A DNA stretch of 64,000 nucleotides from Nautilus pompilius (lineage: Eukaryota > Mollusca > Cephalopoda > Nautilida > Nautilidae): the NCBI GenBank assembly GCA_018389105.1, contig JACATO010001215.1, forward strand, positions 1 to 64,000, in the 5' to 3' direction. Below are positions 1 through 11,990 of this stretch, one piece after another. Made by a program: the position numbers and the translations under genes. The notes below the pieces were generated by a model. It had not been told where the DNA came from and did not search any database. It saw nothing but the letters and a program-made list of their open reading frames with translations. The first letter of the stretch is position 1, and every line of letters begins with the position of its first letter.

Positions 1-2229
1 TTAGATATCATCCTGTGCATAGACCAGTTTGGCCTCTGATTGCTGTGCGTCAAAGATGATCATACCTGTGCATAGACCAGTGTGGCCTCTGATTTTGAGC
101 CTCAAAGATGGAAATATATGAGCCCAAGTAATGGACTAAAATCAATGGTTTTCGTTTTGTGGCTGTGACGTCACACATTTTTTATATTGTAAAAAAAATC
201 TTCAAAATCCAGAAGCTGTCGTTCGCCAATACTGATGTTAAAACTGAAATTCTTTTTTAATGTTTTTAGTAACTCGTGTTTTGTAATTTTAGCAGGGAAA
301 CTGAATCAATCAAGGTATGTTATAGGTAGAAGTATTGATCTACTGATATCCATTATAGAATTTTAATACGTAAAATTACTTTTGTGCGGAAATCATGAAG
401 CTATGCAAAAATTGGCTACTCAGGGATGCTTTCTAGTGTTTTAAAATCTTCATCTTTTTCATGCTAAAAATCGAAGTAACTCTTGTTACATTATAATTAT
501 TGGTTATTTTTCTTCAAAGTATCCGACTAAAGAGGATAAGTTTACGTACATTAAAAAACGCAGCTGGATGTAAAGTGCCGTAATCCGGTGTTCGTTTATT
601 GTATTTCTATAGATAAAAGCATGAGATCGAATCCCTGTCCCTAACAGCTCGATTTGGTGCATGTCTTTACAATAGTTTCTACTCGCTTTTATAAACAATC
701 CAGCGGCGTAGGTGTTTTTGCTTTCATCTAACAAATGAAAAGCACTCCTAGTGATTTTCTTGGCAGACCTGAGACAATTTTACCGCTTCTTTTCTGAAGA
801 CATCAAACGGTATTTTGGCGCAATCGATATGGTCCAAAATCAATAAGGAAAGATAACTGGTTGGCCTCCTTTTTTTCTGACGGGTTGACACGTCCTCTTT
901 TCTAACTCTGTTCAGGTCAGGTCACCGTGGAAGGATTCTGAATTGTATTCCTCCCTGATTTCGCCTTATAAAGGAGGCTTTTCTTCGGCAGCCGACACTT
1001 GCTGGTTAGTGGTAATAATAAGGAATCTCCACTTAATAATAACATTAACTGTAAGTGGTTCCTTTAATTCCAACATGAAAACTTTTATTTTCCTCTTAAT
1101 GGTACTTTTCTAAAACTAATTTTGTTTGACTGACCATAGATTAAAGAAAACCAATTAAATTAAGAAAAAAAATTACTTTTAGAAAATTAGATACGATTAA
1201 ATATGTGGTAGCTTAGTATGGATGTTGGTTAGTAAACCCATTTATTATATCTGCTGCATGTTTTGTTTGTGTCCGCCACAGAGCCGAGGTGGGCGTGGTC
1301 CATGTTCCTTAGAACCGCCAGCCTTTGATTAAAGGATGGCGTGTAACCTGGGCGGGTAGCGAACTTCACGCGGCCCTGAAGTGCCCAGTGTTGAGGGCGA
1401 GGAATAGCGAGAGCAAGCTTAGTGTCACGTGCTCGTATTTCAACATTACGTTTGTGATTGAAAAGAACCTTAAGAGAAAATGTTTGCGCATCGAGTACAA
1501 CAGGAAAACATCGTTTTAATATGAAAAGCAGACCTGGAAAGCTACTTGAGCGCGAGGAGCACTGGTTTTCAACTTGGATTAAACAACATTCAGGTCACAG
1601 ATAGAAAAAAGAAATGGGGAATAGAGGGTACCTTGGTGCGTTCATACCTAGTGATGCTTTTCTTTCTAGAAAACATTAACAAAGATTTAACGAAATTTGT
1701 TTTAAAATTATTTTTGCTATTTGTGAATTAAAATGTTTATATTATGAAAACGCTTTAAAAAGCTAACTAATATTATTGTATCCAGTCTTTGATAAAAAAC
1801 AAAAAACCAAACGTTTACAATACAATAGGTTTTGTACAACTAGAATTTGCTGACAGACGCCATTTTTAAAATGGAAGTACATCGCCTTAAATTCCATCTC
1901 CTAGGAACTGTTGATAGTGTGTAACTGTGAGTCGAATGGAGTGGTTCTCACTCGTTCTGAAGACTTCTGGTTGTGGAACTCAGTTCTTCAGATGCAATAT
2001 TTGAACTTATTTAACATATAACAGAAAATGAAGAATCCGCCGGTTCACTGTTTTAGCTCTAAATATAAAGTTGAATTAAGTGTAAGGAATAGTTCAAAGT
2101 ATCTGCTGTTGATTTTAAAACTCTAGTGGTTTATCTTTTGATGACGACGAACTCGGTAATCCCTTGATTGTTCATCGGCTAATTTTATCCTTGCGCATTC
2201 GGGCTTAGTAAAAGGATAATATATTAATG
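1..2229. other. AT-rich non-coding sequence, no gene recognised
   Basis: About 2.2 kb without recognisable coding signal. A phrase near 22-50 (cataccagtttggcctctg-like) recurs at 72-98 with minor changes, suggesting a short local duplication. The small open frames here are all under 80 codons and resemble no family I know. Confidence 0.5.
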
Positions 2230-2819
2230 CAGGGGTTCTCAAACTTTGCAGTACCGCGACCCCCTAAAATGACAAATGAAAATTTTCGACCTCCAACCAT
2301 GAATAAAACTGATGATTTCACTAGGGTCAGAGTTTGGCAAGAAATAGATACACAGACAGAAGTAGTGATTAATAATAATATGTATTTTTTTTAACTAATC
2401 CAGTTACATTTCATGAACATCGTTAAATATTTTTCTTTGTTGTTGTAATAACAGCACAGAAAACAAACTGAACTCAAATTTATTTACGAAGGCTTACTTA
2501 TTAAGCTGTTCTCTATCGTAACGCCGGAATATTTTTCCAACAAATCTCTCAGCCCGAAAAATCGGCCATGTCTGAATATACCACTAACTCTTTAAATGGA
2601 GAGGATGAGCTTGCATACTTTTGCATAATTCCCGAAATCTGGGTGTTATTTTCGAGACGGCCGCTCTCATTTATCGTCCCAGGTTTAATTTTGATCGGTA
2701 TTTGTTTTCTTATTGCAGCAACTGTAGAAAACCTTGACTCGCGCAAATAAGATGTTGCAGATGGAATCACTATTCTCAGAGCCTTCTCTTTTCAAACATG
2801 CGTTGTTGACACACCAGTG

Positions 2820-3074
2820 TTGCTTTTTCAAGACTTTTATCTTTTTGTTTCCATTCTCACCTTGTAGATCGCTAAGTTTTTGGTGTTTTGTTTTGTAATG
2901 TCTTCATAAATTATATTCTTTTGTCACTGCTACACATTTCAAACACACTAGGCATGTGAAAGTGCCAGGACTTGATTTGAAAAAAAAGTACTTGGGTGTC
3001 CATTCTGGATTAAATTTCCTGTGCTTATGATCAACCTTTCTTGTTTTATTCACACTTGGTTTTGACAAAGACAT
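2820..3074 (-). pseudogene. hAT transposase N-terminus with BED-type zinc finger, broken
   Basis: Read on the minus strand from the ATG at 3074-3072. After a short basic start the sequence gives KFNPEWTPKYFFF, then CLVC (Cys-x2-Cys) and RHYKTKH (His-x4-His), the arrangement of the hAT BED-like zinc finger that begins many ZBED, EPM2AIP1 and GTF2IRD2-like proteins. A TGA stop interrupts between EYNL and RHYKTKH. Downstream KLSDLQGENGNKKIKVLKKQ still resembles the family's post-finger region before similarity fades. A non-functional relic that cannot encode an active transposase. Confidence 0.6.
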
Positions 3075-3119
3075 GTTAGCACATGGAGAAATAACGTTTG
3101 CCTATTCAGGTTGTTGGCA

Positions 3120-3700
3120 CCTAGCTTATCTAGGGAGCGGAGCTGAACTGGTGTGCGTCCAGTGCTCGGGTTGCTGTCTCCACAAGTACCTTTTGCTGAC
3201 CGCCTGTCCATGAGGTGTGGCATGTGGCAGTTCCGCGTTTTCCCAGGCGGAACATCCCAGTGGTGTTAGCCAATGGCAACGCGACCTCTCAGCCGCACTG
3301 GCGATCAAGGTTTGACTGTCAGCCCCTGTCCGCGGCGGCAGTCGGTGGTCTGTGACGTAAGCGTGAGTCATCGTTGTGACAATACTACCCGACGGATAGC
3401 GAGTAAATGGCGCTTGGGGATGGGAAGTGCAGTTCCATACAATATTCAACTGCGGCTAGGTTCGTAACAGCGAGGTCTATTCCTGGCGATTATAGTGTTG
3501 GCCCACCGGAGGGTTTCCTTGTGGGCCACGCCCCCCCCCACAGGTGATGCCGGCAACGAATGCGAAACTCATCGCCGATGTCGACGGTGTAGGGTCCAGC
3601 ACCCAGCGCTGCCAGGCACGTGACCCGGTAGACAGCTGCCTCCGTCGAGGTCTGCAGGTTACACAACCATTTGAGATGACGAAGGGTGGCGATGTATCAC
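3120..3700. other. GC-rich unassigned block within the hAT relic
   Basis: Clearly richer in G+C than both flanks, with a C9 run near 3531. The open frames on both strands here (about 107 codons minus, 64 codons plus) overlap each other and match no family I recognise. It may be the element's 5' region or a separate insertion. Confidence 0.35.
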
Positions 3701-3887
3701 ATTTAACTAATTCATCTAACTGAATTAGACGTGGCTGCTATATTTATTTTAAGATGTTTCATTGGCGGGCCAGATGCTGTGCGCCCCTGCTGTGAAGACT
3801 ACGGATATAGCACCACACGAATATTTCCCAGAGAAGTCGAACCCAACTATCGGAGTTCATTGTCAATCGGTCGCTAATTTCCGATAA

Positions 3888-4175
3888 TTTTATTATTAAA
3901 CAACACGAGTTTCTGCCGCATGCGTTTGGAAGCTGGAAGTTAGCCGTCGTTTTCTATTCATCAGTCTATCGGATAGCGCTGAGAGGCCAGCTCGATGTAC
4001 TCTACAAATTTGTCGAAGAAGTTTTCAGGATCTCCACCAGAATTCGACCAGATATGAATTTATTAAGTCCTCTTGAGCTCCCTGCTTGTGGCGCACCATC
4101 CCTGTCTTTAGAGTTTTCCACGGCCTCCAGCTTCCAAACATGTGCGACGGAAACTCGTGTTGTTTAATAATAAAA
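3888..4175. mobile_element. Foldback / MITE-like element with 49-bp inverted repeats
   Basis: The left arm 3888-3936 (starts TTTTATTATTAAACAACACG) and the right arm 4127-4175 are reverse complements over 49 bp with about five mismatches. The 190-bp centre has no open frame of note. The unit lies wholly inside the hAT relic, so it probably inserted after it. No clear target duplication beyond AT-rich sequence is visible. Confidence 0.75.
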
Positions 4176-4618
4176 CATCCTTAACAAATTTTCCTAACAT
4201 ATGCTTGTTTAATAATAATTATTTGTTGTTTCAGATTTTCTTTGAAATATAAATATATTCCTTCGAGCTTTTCTTCAGATCAGTATCCCCAGAAATATGA
4301 ATATATTACTTTCAGTTTGTTTCTTTAACCGTTTAATTAATTTCACTTTCCAACGTCACCGACGTCGTCGGGAAATGGGAGTGTAATAAAAGTTCATCTC
4401 AAAATGACGTTCTATAACATAGATAATAATGTAAAGAATACAGCATTGTTGGCGGTTTGTAGAACCCTTGTGCCTCTGCTAAGTAAAGGAAGCGGGTGGA
4501 AAATAGATTCATAAGCTCAAAAGTCCGAACTCGATTGCGACCCTGAGGCGATATTTAAAGGAGATTTTTCGACTCCTCTCTAAGATGGTCGCGATCCCCC
4601 AGTTTGAGAAATTAGCTG

Positions 4619-6214
4619 TCAAATATTATACTTCCTTTTGCCAAAAGTTTCATCTGGGGAAAGTTGAAACCCCCCTCAAATGTAGTTCATTTCCAAATTG
4701 ATAATTTTATTTCAAGCATTCAAATTCGGATTAAAATCAAGATGGAAAATAACTCATTAAAAAGTGTGGTTATAACTTTAAGATTCTATTGGAAATAATT
4801 CTAATACTCTATTAAATAAAATGCTTGAAAGAAGATACGATTCTGGAAGTTAATTTTTGGACAGTCTACAGAAGTACATTCAGCAAGAAGTAATTTATTA
4901 TACAAAAACATTTTTTAAAAAGGTGAAATGGTGATAATATTTCTAAAAGATCTTTTGATAGTAACAAAGCTTATGGTCGTAGATAGAAACAAAAAGAAAT
5001 TTACACACTTTCTTTCCTCAAAATATTAAGAAAAATAACAAAAAATTTATATCGAAAGAACCCGGCAGAAGATTTTTTTTTTTTAATTAGCATATTAGAC
5101 AGGATGTACCGAGAGGGCTGAAGGGCGTGAATTTGATGCAAATATGAGATTCATCCGTAATATGCCCGGCGCAAACAAATTTAAATCACTCAGGTTTAGA
5201 CATCGACACCCCTGTTCCTAGTCTAGATCTGATGTTGTTTTCCCTTACATCTGGATTAAACTTTAAAAGGAAAATACTACACTTTGGGCAGATTCTGATG
5301 ATGTAAGTTCAACAAAGAACAAGATTTTGTATCTGTTTTGTCGGGTAGGATGTATGCTTGATAGTGAACCAGGAAAGTGCACTATCAACCAGACGAAAAC
5401 AGCGACTGGGAAAGAATTAGAAACTTATCCGGATAATGTTGGTGAAGCTCAAATATTAAATCAATGTCCGTATAACGACAAATCTGGCAGCTAACAAACG
5501 ATAATACAGGATGTAAAGTAAAACATGCCTATATAATAGAAAATAAAGGTCCTGAAAGTAATTTTTTTTTTTGTTTTTATAATCCTGTTATATATATTTA
5601 CGTTCCGTGAAAATTATAGAAAACTGAGTTCATAGAAGAAACACCGACTTGTCGTTAGTGTGTATTTGTTAGAGCGAACAGAGTTGATGTTGGAAAAGTC
5701 ATTATAATGGAAACAACTCTCTATACGCCTTATGTAGAATTTTCTGATATAAAAAAAAAAAAACAGGTTAATTTTAAAAAAAAATTGTCTGGAAATAAAA
5801 TGACAAATAATATTAGTTTAGCAAAGGTGAGATTCAAGAGGAATCCCATAACTATTAGTTTCAAATGAAGGCTAACTACAAAAGTAGGAGCGGAAAAAGC
5901 ATAAATATGTCGTACTTTGATTTCAAATAATTAAAATTAGTAACCCCACAGAAAAGTCCTTCTCTATATATAATTTAAAATCTATATATTTTGCTAAATA
6001 GATACTGGCGTCCTGTTCTTGATTTTAATTTGGATTTAGATAGAACTCATATAGGTAAATTTTTAAAGAAAGGATAAACTTAAGAAGTACATTCCATGTA
6101 ATATGATATGGCCAAAACGGAATGTTTCAGCGAATAAACTATGACAATAGGAAAGCATCACACAAGCTACTGGTCACTGTTAACAACATGGAAAGACGTT
6201 TCGTTTGGTGTATA
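4619..6214. other. AT-rich non-coding sequence
   Basis: Long A and T homopolymers and no open frame over 60 codons. No transposon protein similarity was recognised. Confidence 0.5.
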
Positions 6215-6680
6215 GAGCGAAGGACTGGAGAAAGGTGATGCTGTTTGGGGAGTCAGTCTTCAGCCTTAGAGAAAGTCACAAATTTATGTGGTCCCATCTC
6301 TCCCAGCTTCTAATGGTGGGGTCGCGGTGGTGGTTCTTTTAGAAAGCAGAATGAATGCCAAGGGTTACTTACATATGCATCATTTCCGTTATTAAGTTCA
6401 TCCAGAGATGCTTCATGTGTACTTTGATGGAGACTTATAATTCAAGATGGCTATCTTCCCATCCACTATGCACACATTGTTTCATTTATGGTTTGAAGAA
6501 AATGACAAACACATTCCGCGGATTTCAGTTCAATGAAGCATATGTAGGCTGAACTTGAAAGACGCATTTATCAGCGAAAAATATCAATAGCTGAATGGGA
6601 GAGATGTCCGTATGACATTTTTCAACACTTTGTGAATTCTATGCCACTTGGCGCCATGACTGGTAATCGAGTAACGAGGA
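6215..6680 (+). pseudogene. Tc1/mariner transposase relic
   Basis: In shifting frames the sequence gives AKDWRKVMLFGESVFSLRES, matching the Tc1 catalytic block W-x-x-V-x-FSDES-x-F with the catalytic Asp changed to Gly, and later ELERRIYQRKIS then FQHFVNSMP. The latter is the Tc1 C-terminal pattern in which a Leu/Val-x-SMP motif closes the protein. Several frameshifts separate these blocks. The N-terminal helix-turn-helix is not recognisable. Confidence 0.6.
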
Positions 6681-8269
6681 CCCAAGCCGACATTAGCCAG
6701 AGATCATAAAGTGGCCAGCCAGGCCACACACCAACTAGAAATAAGGTGATCTAAAGTAAGAACATCGTGCAGTGGTACATGTCATAATTATTAAGTAGCA
6801 AATAAACTATATCTTGACAGCTTAAAAGTAAAATAAACGGCTAACATCTTACGTTTGCATTATGTATGATACAGGTTATTTAAAACGTATACTGGAATAG
6901 ATATGTAGCTGTTAGCCAGTATCTTCAAATAAACCTTTAAGAGAAAGTAAGTCATACTTACTGCATGGGTAAAGCCAGAGTGTTTTTGTTTGTGTTTTTC
7001 AAATTTGCAAGAAATTCTGGCTTCTAATAAGCAATAAAATTACTTTCGACTGTAAAATAAAAAAGCCGACCTGATTTCTATCTCTCTCTGTTATGCTCTA
7101 TTAATCAAAATGAGATATTCATAAATTTGAAGAATAGACCGAATATATTTACTTGAATAGAAAAGATAGTTTGCTTGTACTTTTAATGTCAATTATAATC
7201 ACTTTTGCAAACATTTTACGATTATTCGTTGAAATATAAAATGAAACAATTTAGTAAATGATCTTTTTACATTAATCACTTTTCACAAACTTTGACATCA
7301 GTAGTTTAAAGGGAACACAACCAGTATTGTTTCACAAAAATTTTTTTTTTTATTAAAATATTTAATTTTAAACCGAGATTTTGTTATATGCAGAAACAAT
7401 AAATATAGACTGACGGCCATATGTGTGGGATCACCTCTGAAATGTTGCCAAGTACTGCAGTTATGAGTACACAAGACATATTCATCAAAATACTCACACC
7501 GGATGTTTCTCTGGTCAATCTACAAATGCGGCCATTAAATAGAAGGACGTCGCTAAATGGAGTCACTGGAGCATATCGGGGGTCTGAAATGCTGTTTGGT
7601 TCAGTATCCTGCTGTCAAGTAGGGAACGATAACTTATGGTTTTCAATAAGTCAACATAATATTGTTAGGCAACTTTAGCAGTTATAATTTGGATTTATCG
7701 AGCAAAATTAGAAAATTGTAGAGTGTTGCAAATCTTTGCATTTAGAAAATCATCTTTTGAGATGGACAGCTGCTCACAAAATTGCTTTACTATTTCTTTC
7801 CATCCTGATTTTGTCAGTTTTCATTATTTCTCCAATGTACTATTTTTCACAGTCAGAAGTGAGTAGGTTATGTTTTTAGCTGCCATCTGCTCTTCTTGAG
7901 AACTTTTATGTATCGAGTCTTTACTAGAATGGGGAACTCTGATGCTATAATATTTACAAGTACCAGATTAAGTTAGCAAGAGAAGCTAACCTTGACATTT
8001 CTAATGAAATCAATTCTCACAATAGTACACCTGTAGAACTACAGCTGAAGATGCTTCTAAACAGCAAAAATGCCAGTAAGATCGTAGCTAACACCAATAT
8101 TACAATTCCGCATGAACAAATCAACCATCGTTTCCAAAGGAATTAATTTTTTGCAAACGATGTTACAGTTTAGGATTTCTCAGTAAGAATAATCCAATCT
8201 TGCAGAAGAGCTACCTCCAAGGATGTACAGAACTTAGGAAACTAGTATGTTCAAACAGAAGGCGCCATC
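6681..8269. other. AT-rich non-coding sequence
   Basis: Nothing recognised. An 85-codon plus-strand frame at 7421-7678 overlaps an antisense frame and matches no family I know. Confidence 0.45.
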
Positions 8270-10288
8270 TTTTTTTTTTTTTTTTTTGGTGTTGTGCGGT
8301 GTTTAGGGGAGTGTTTGTAAGGTTGCGTGTGTATGTGGGTGTAGCTGGATCGGTTCCACGACCGGCCGTCTCAGCTGTTTACAAGTGAGGCCTTATTTCG
8401 ACCTGTGTTTGTTTAGAATGTACCTCAGCCTAGCGAGAGCAGCGGGCTACCCAACTCCTTCGTATTGCACGCAGGAGGGGTAGGTTTGTCCTGGCTGGAC
8501 TCTCTAGAACAGAGTTTTCTCTCTGTATGTCCTTGTCCTGTAAGGGAAGTTTGGGCCACTGTTTATTTTTCAGTTTCCAAAAATGGAAGGATGGAGAGAG
8601 TTCTATTTTTATTTTTGCGGGATGATGGATGGAGTCACGTTCTCCCTCCGTTTTCTTCTTCATTTTAGTCCTCCCTCGTGGGAGAATCGGAGATTCTCTT
8701 GGTGGTGTATAGCGTGAAGTCTATGACTTTTGCTATTTTAATATCCAGCTTGGGAGAACCAGAGGTTCCCGTGCAGGTGGTTTTTTCGGGAAGTAGCAGA
8801 GTCTGTTGTGTTGATTGTCATCACAGCATCCTCTGCCCCATTCCACACCACATAGATATTTCATATCTTTGATCTTCTTGTTTAGGACTGTGTATATGGT
8901 TGTTGAAACGAAGAAAGAATCATGGTTAGTCCATGTGCATAATATAGGGGTGGGGTGACTTTATAAATAAATAGAGGCTTACACTGTAAAAGAGGGGAGG
9001 GGGTGGGAGTTTGGTTGAAAAAAAATAAAGTTCCACTTTGTTTTAATATTTATGTTTTAAAATGATCAGAGATCATTTAAGAAAGGAAGAGTTGATCTGA
9101 ATATTAAAGATTAATTATTTCAGCATGTTATCTTAACAATCACGATGAATGTAAAAGAAAAAAGATAAAGAAGAAGAAGAAAGAAAAGAGAAGAGAGGAA
9201 AGAAGAGAGAATGAATTAAAAAGTCTTCTTTTCCAGCATCCTATATCAATTTAAAATAGAGAGAATATTTAAATTATACATAGGGGTGGAAAGGGGGTGA
9301 CTCAGGGTGGTCGATCTAAACTAGGTGTTGAAGTTAGGGGATTGTCAAGGTGTATGTGTAATGTTTTGTTTGTGTTGATTTGTCCTAATGCGTTATTAAT
9401 TAGCCAGGTGGAAGAAAAAATTTGTCTGTCATTTATGCTGGATTTCATGACCGCATATTTTTGATGTAACCAACCAGTTACGTAGTTTTGGAATAGTAAT
9501 TTCGTTGAGGTAGGCTGGCCGCCTTCTAAAGCCTTCCTCCGGCCACCCCAAGCGATCCGCTGGGCGGTGAAGACCAGGAAGTTAGATAGGCAGTCCTTCT
9601 TAGTTCTGTTGTTGGAGCCAATGATGCGCCAGAACGACGTAAGTTTGTTCAGGGGACTCTTAATTTTGAAGATCAAATCTCGGACTAGGCACCATAGTTC
9701 TATGTTCTGCGGACAGGAGAATAGACAATGGATTGCCGTTTCGTCCACCTCGTGACAGGCGAGGCATTTGGGTGAATTTATTAATTTCCATTTATGTTTG
9801 TTTTCCCTTGTGGGGAGAACATTCCTGGTTAATTTCCAGTGTATGTCAGATGTTTGTCCATCCACGAGACGATTAATGGAGCTAGCCCATGTCCTGTCCC
9901 ACGGAAGTGTTTCTGAATTTAGGGTATCTTCCCACCTCTTCCTGTAATTCGATTCCTCTGTGGGTCGTGATGACAGGAAGAGGTAGATGTCTCGCTGGGA
10001 TAATTTGTCTAGTTCTATTTTAGTATCTCCTAGGCTTACGATGTTATCTGTTCCTATAGAGATGTTGCTAGTGATCCATTGCTGGAGTGCGGTTATGTGG
10101 TAGTCTGTTAGTAAGTTTCTTTGTGCTCTATATAGTTTTAGTTTGTTAGTGAGAACATCGACCCCGTCGAGGGTGTCAAATGCTTTCGCTAAACGGGAGA
10201 TGAAGAGGTTTTGCCATCTTGGTCTCTCGTTTACGTTCCTTATGATATCTATTATGTTTAGTATTTGTTGAGCACCTATTTTGCTCTC
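8270..10288 (-). mobile_element. 5'-truncated non-LTR retrotransposon (LINE) with poly(A) tail
   Basis: Minus-strand element. Its 3' end is marked by 18 T on the + strand (8270-8287), i.e. a poly(A) tail. About 1 kb of 3' UTR with purine-rich stretches follows, then an open frame from 10287 to 9302. Coding similarity stops abruptly at 10288 next to an in-frame stop, as expected from 5' truncation during target-primed insertion. I could not identify matching target-site duplications. Confidence 0.75.
9302..10287 (-). pseudogene. LINE ORF2 C-terminal fragment (zf-RVT region)
   Basis: One uninterrupted frame of about 328 codons. It contains RWEDTLNSETLPWDRTWASS, then DIHWKLTRNVLPTRENKHKW followed by a Cys/His cluster (CLACHEVDETAIHCLFSCP, then ELW). 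That is the zinc-binding zf-RVT domain found after reverse transcriptase in L1, Tx1, CR1 and I-like elements. The endonuclease and reverse transcriptase domains are absent because of the 5' truncation. The undisturbed frame suggests a fairly young insertion. I lean towards the L1/Tx1 group but cannot place it firmly. Confidence 0.8.
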
Positions 10289-11805
10289 TTAGCCTGACTT
10301 ACTAAACCAAGACACCGTGGTTAACCTTAGTGAACATAACTATCTGTTCTGAACTTTTCACTGGTTCCTTGAAAACTCTCCGGCATAAAAGTTGCAACAG
10401 TAATAAAACTTAGCAAGGAATCTAGTGATAAATTGAAAGTAAGATCTAAGTTGATTCTCCAAAGAACAAAATCACCTCTATCCAGTATTACCAAGAATGA
10501 ACAAAGATTACTAATAAAAATATGACCGATGTAACCATTCTCTTTGATAAGGATGATGCTAGAGGAATATTAAATGATGAAAACAGAATGCATAATAAAA
10601 ATACCAATTTGACTGTAGGGAGTAGAGAAACTGCATGAGATTGGACATCGTTGGTTGAGAAAGGTTGAAGAATAAATTGCTTTCTACATCAAAATTTTTA
10701 ATTTTCCCAAATCCATCCATGTCAATCAGTTATGGCTCAGGTGGGTACATCTTTGATCAGTTTTATTCCTCATAATGTTGAGGATTTAAATTTGGATACA
10801 AGTTTGATCTTTATCAGATTGAGTATGACTTAATTAGTATGATTCACTGCATGCATCATATTAAATGTAACATCTTAAGTTTCAGAAATGACTTGTATAC
10901 AAGTAGTTGAAATATAATATCTTGCCACTGATAGTAAAGATGTCGACAGTCTAAGCAGACTTGAGTATTGTGTCATGTTTCGGTAGCTGATGAAAAATTA
11001 ACCAAGCTAGACAGAAAAGAAATAAAGCTTTTTGTTAAACTTAAATTTGAGTGTCTGTTAATGTACAATCAGTGGTTGCTCCAGATAGAGTAATTATATA
11101 TATATATAGCTAGGGAACTGTTTTGCACTTAGTAGTGACCATGGAAAATGAAACAAGAAGCTGTTCATTTCCCACTGTAGGAATTTTAGATATCCACTCT
11201 TTTTTGGAAACACAAAAACTTACTTCATGGTTTCTTTTGCTTGTATTATTTGATTAAAGTATTTTTTTTCTCCTTTAGGTAACCGTCACTTTGAATATCA
11301 AGCTGAGGAAGGGCTGGAACCCTACTTCTAATGCAAGGAAAATTTTACTTTTCTTTAGAGAACATTAAGGAAGCTTTATGGAGAAGCCTGAAAAAACATC
11401 TCTAAAAGGGAGAAAACATTTCAAAACAAACTAGTTCATTCTGAAGAAGAATATCTACATTCTTATATTTTATCTCAAGCATTTGGACCAAGAGACAGGA
11501 TTCAGGCAGATAGACATAATGATCATGCTTAGTAGCAAGGTATATATTTGGTGATCATAAAGTCACTTCTTGCAGTGGGTTGCTTTTAACTCCCAAACCA
11601 TAAGCACATGCTTACTGAGGTATGTGTACACACACAGGGGTAATGGAAAATGCATTCCCAAAGTTTGCAGGTTTTTCCAAGGGTGATCTCACCTCTGCTG
11701 TCAGAAGTATCAGCAGTGACACCTATAAAACATTTTTCTCTCTAACATCACATAGCATTTGTGAAGTTTTTCTATTTCAATTAATGTAACAAAATACAAG
11801 ATTGT
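10289..11805. other. AT-rich non-coding sequence
   Basis: No coding block recognised. A T-rich tract ending TCCTTTAG near 11277 resembles a splice acceptor, but the sequence after it is not coding in a frame I recognise. Confidence 0.45.
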
Positions 11806-11990
11806 TTGTCAAGGTCTGCGTTGAGGGCTGCGCATAATCTCATCCGTAAATTTGAAGAGACCGGATCTATGGCCAACATACCACGATCAGGACACCCTCC
11901 TATAACAATAGAAATTACTGCAGAAATTCAGCAAGAATCTTCAAAAATCAGACAAGGCTGTCAACCATGGAGAATGCTGCATCCATAAAA
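11806..11990 (+). pseudogene. Mariner/Tc1-type helix-turn-helix fragment
   Basis: Translates to LIRKFEETGSMANIPRSGHP, matching the linker after the DNA-binding helix-turn-helix of mariner/Tc1 transposases, whose family form is (I/V)-x-(R/K)-F-x-ETG-S-x-x-(D/N)-x-x-RSG-x-P. The frame ends in TAA about 25 codons later and no DD(E/D) catalytic domain is recognisable after it. Truncated, dead copy. Confidence 0.6.

Larger units (their letters stand above)
2230..4618 (-). mobile_element. Decayed hAT transposon (internally deleted) with later insertions
   Basis: The left end reads CAGGGGTTCTCAAACTTTGC and the right end, read inward on the minus strand, CAGCTAATTTCTCAAACTGG. The two share TTCTCAAACT and further on a CGCGACC block, so they look like diverged terminal inverted repeats of the CAGnGGTTCTCAAAC type common in hAT elements. 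Minus-strand remains of a BED zinc-finger transposase start at 3074. Only about 850 bp separate that start from the left end, too little for a full hAT transposase of around 600 residues, so most of the gene has been deleted. A foldback element sits inside at 3888-4175. I cannot see an 8-bp target duplication. Confidence 0.6.

Noticed and set aside
2549-2770. Minus-strand frame with YLRESRFSTVAAIRK, reminiscent of the hAT dimerisation motif
   Set aside because: It lies too close to the N-terminal finger and lacks the following RNRL segment; similarity is too weak to assign separately.
11260-11340. Acceptor-like tract TCCTTTAG suggesting an exon
   Set aside because: The sequence after it does not read as a receptor or any other known domain and lacks a matching donor.
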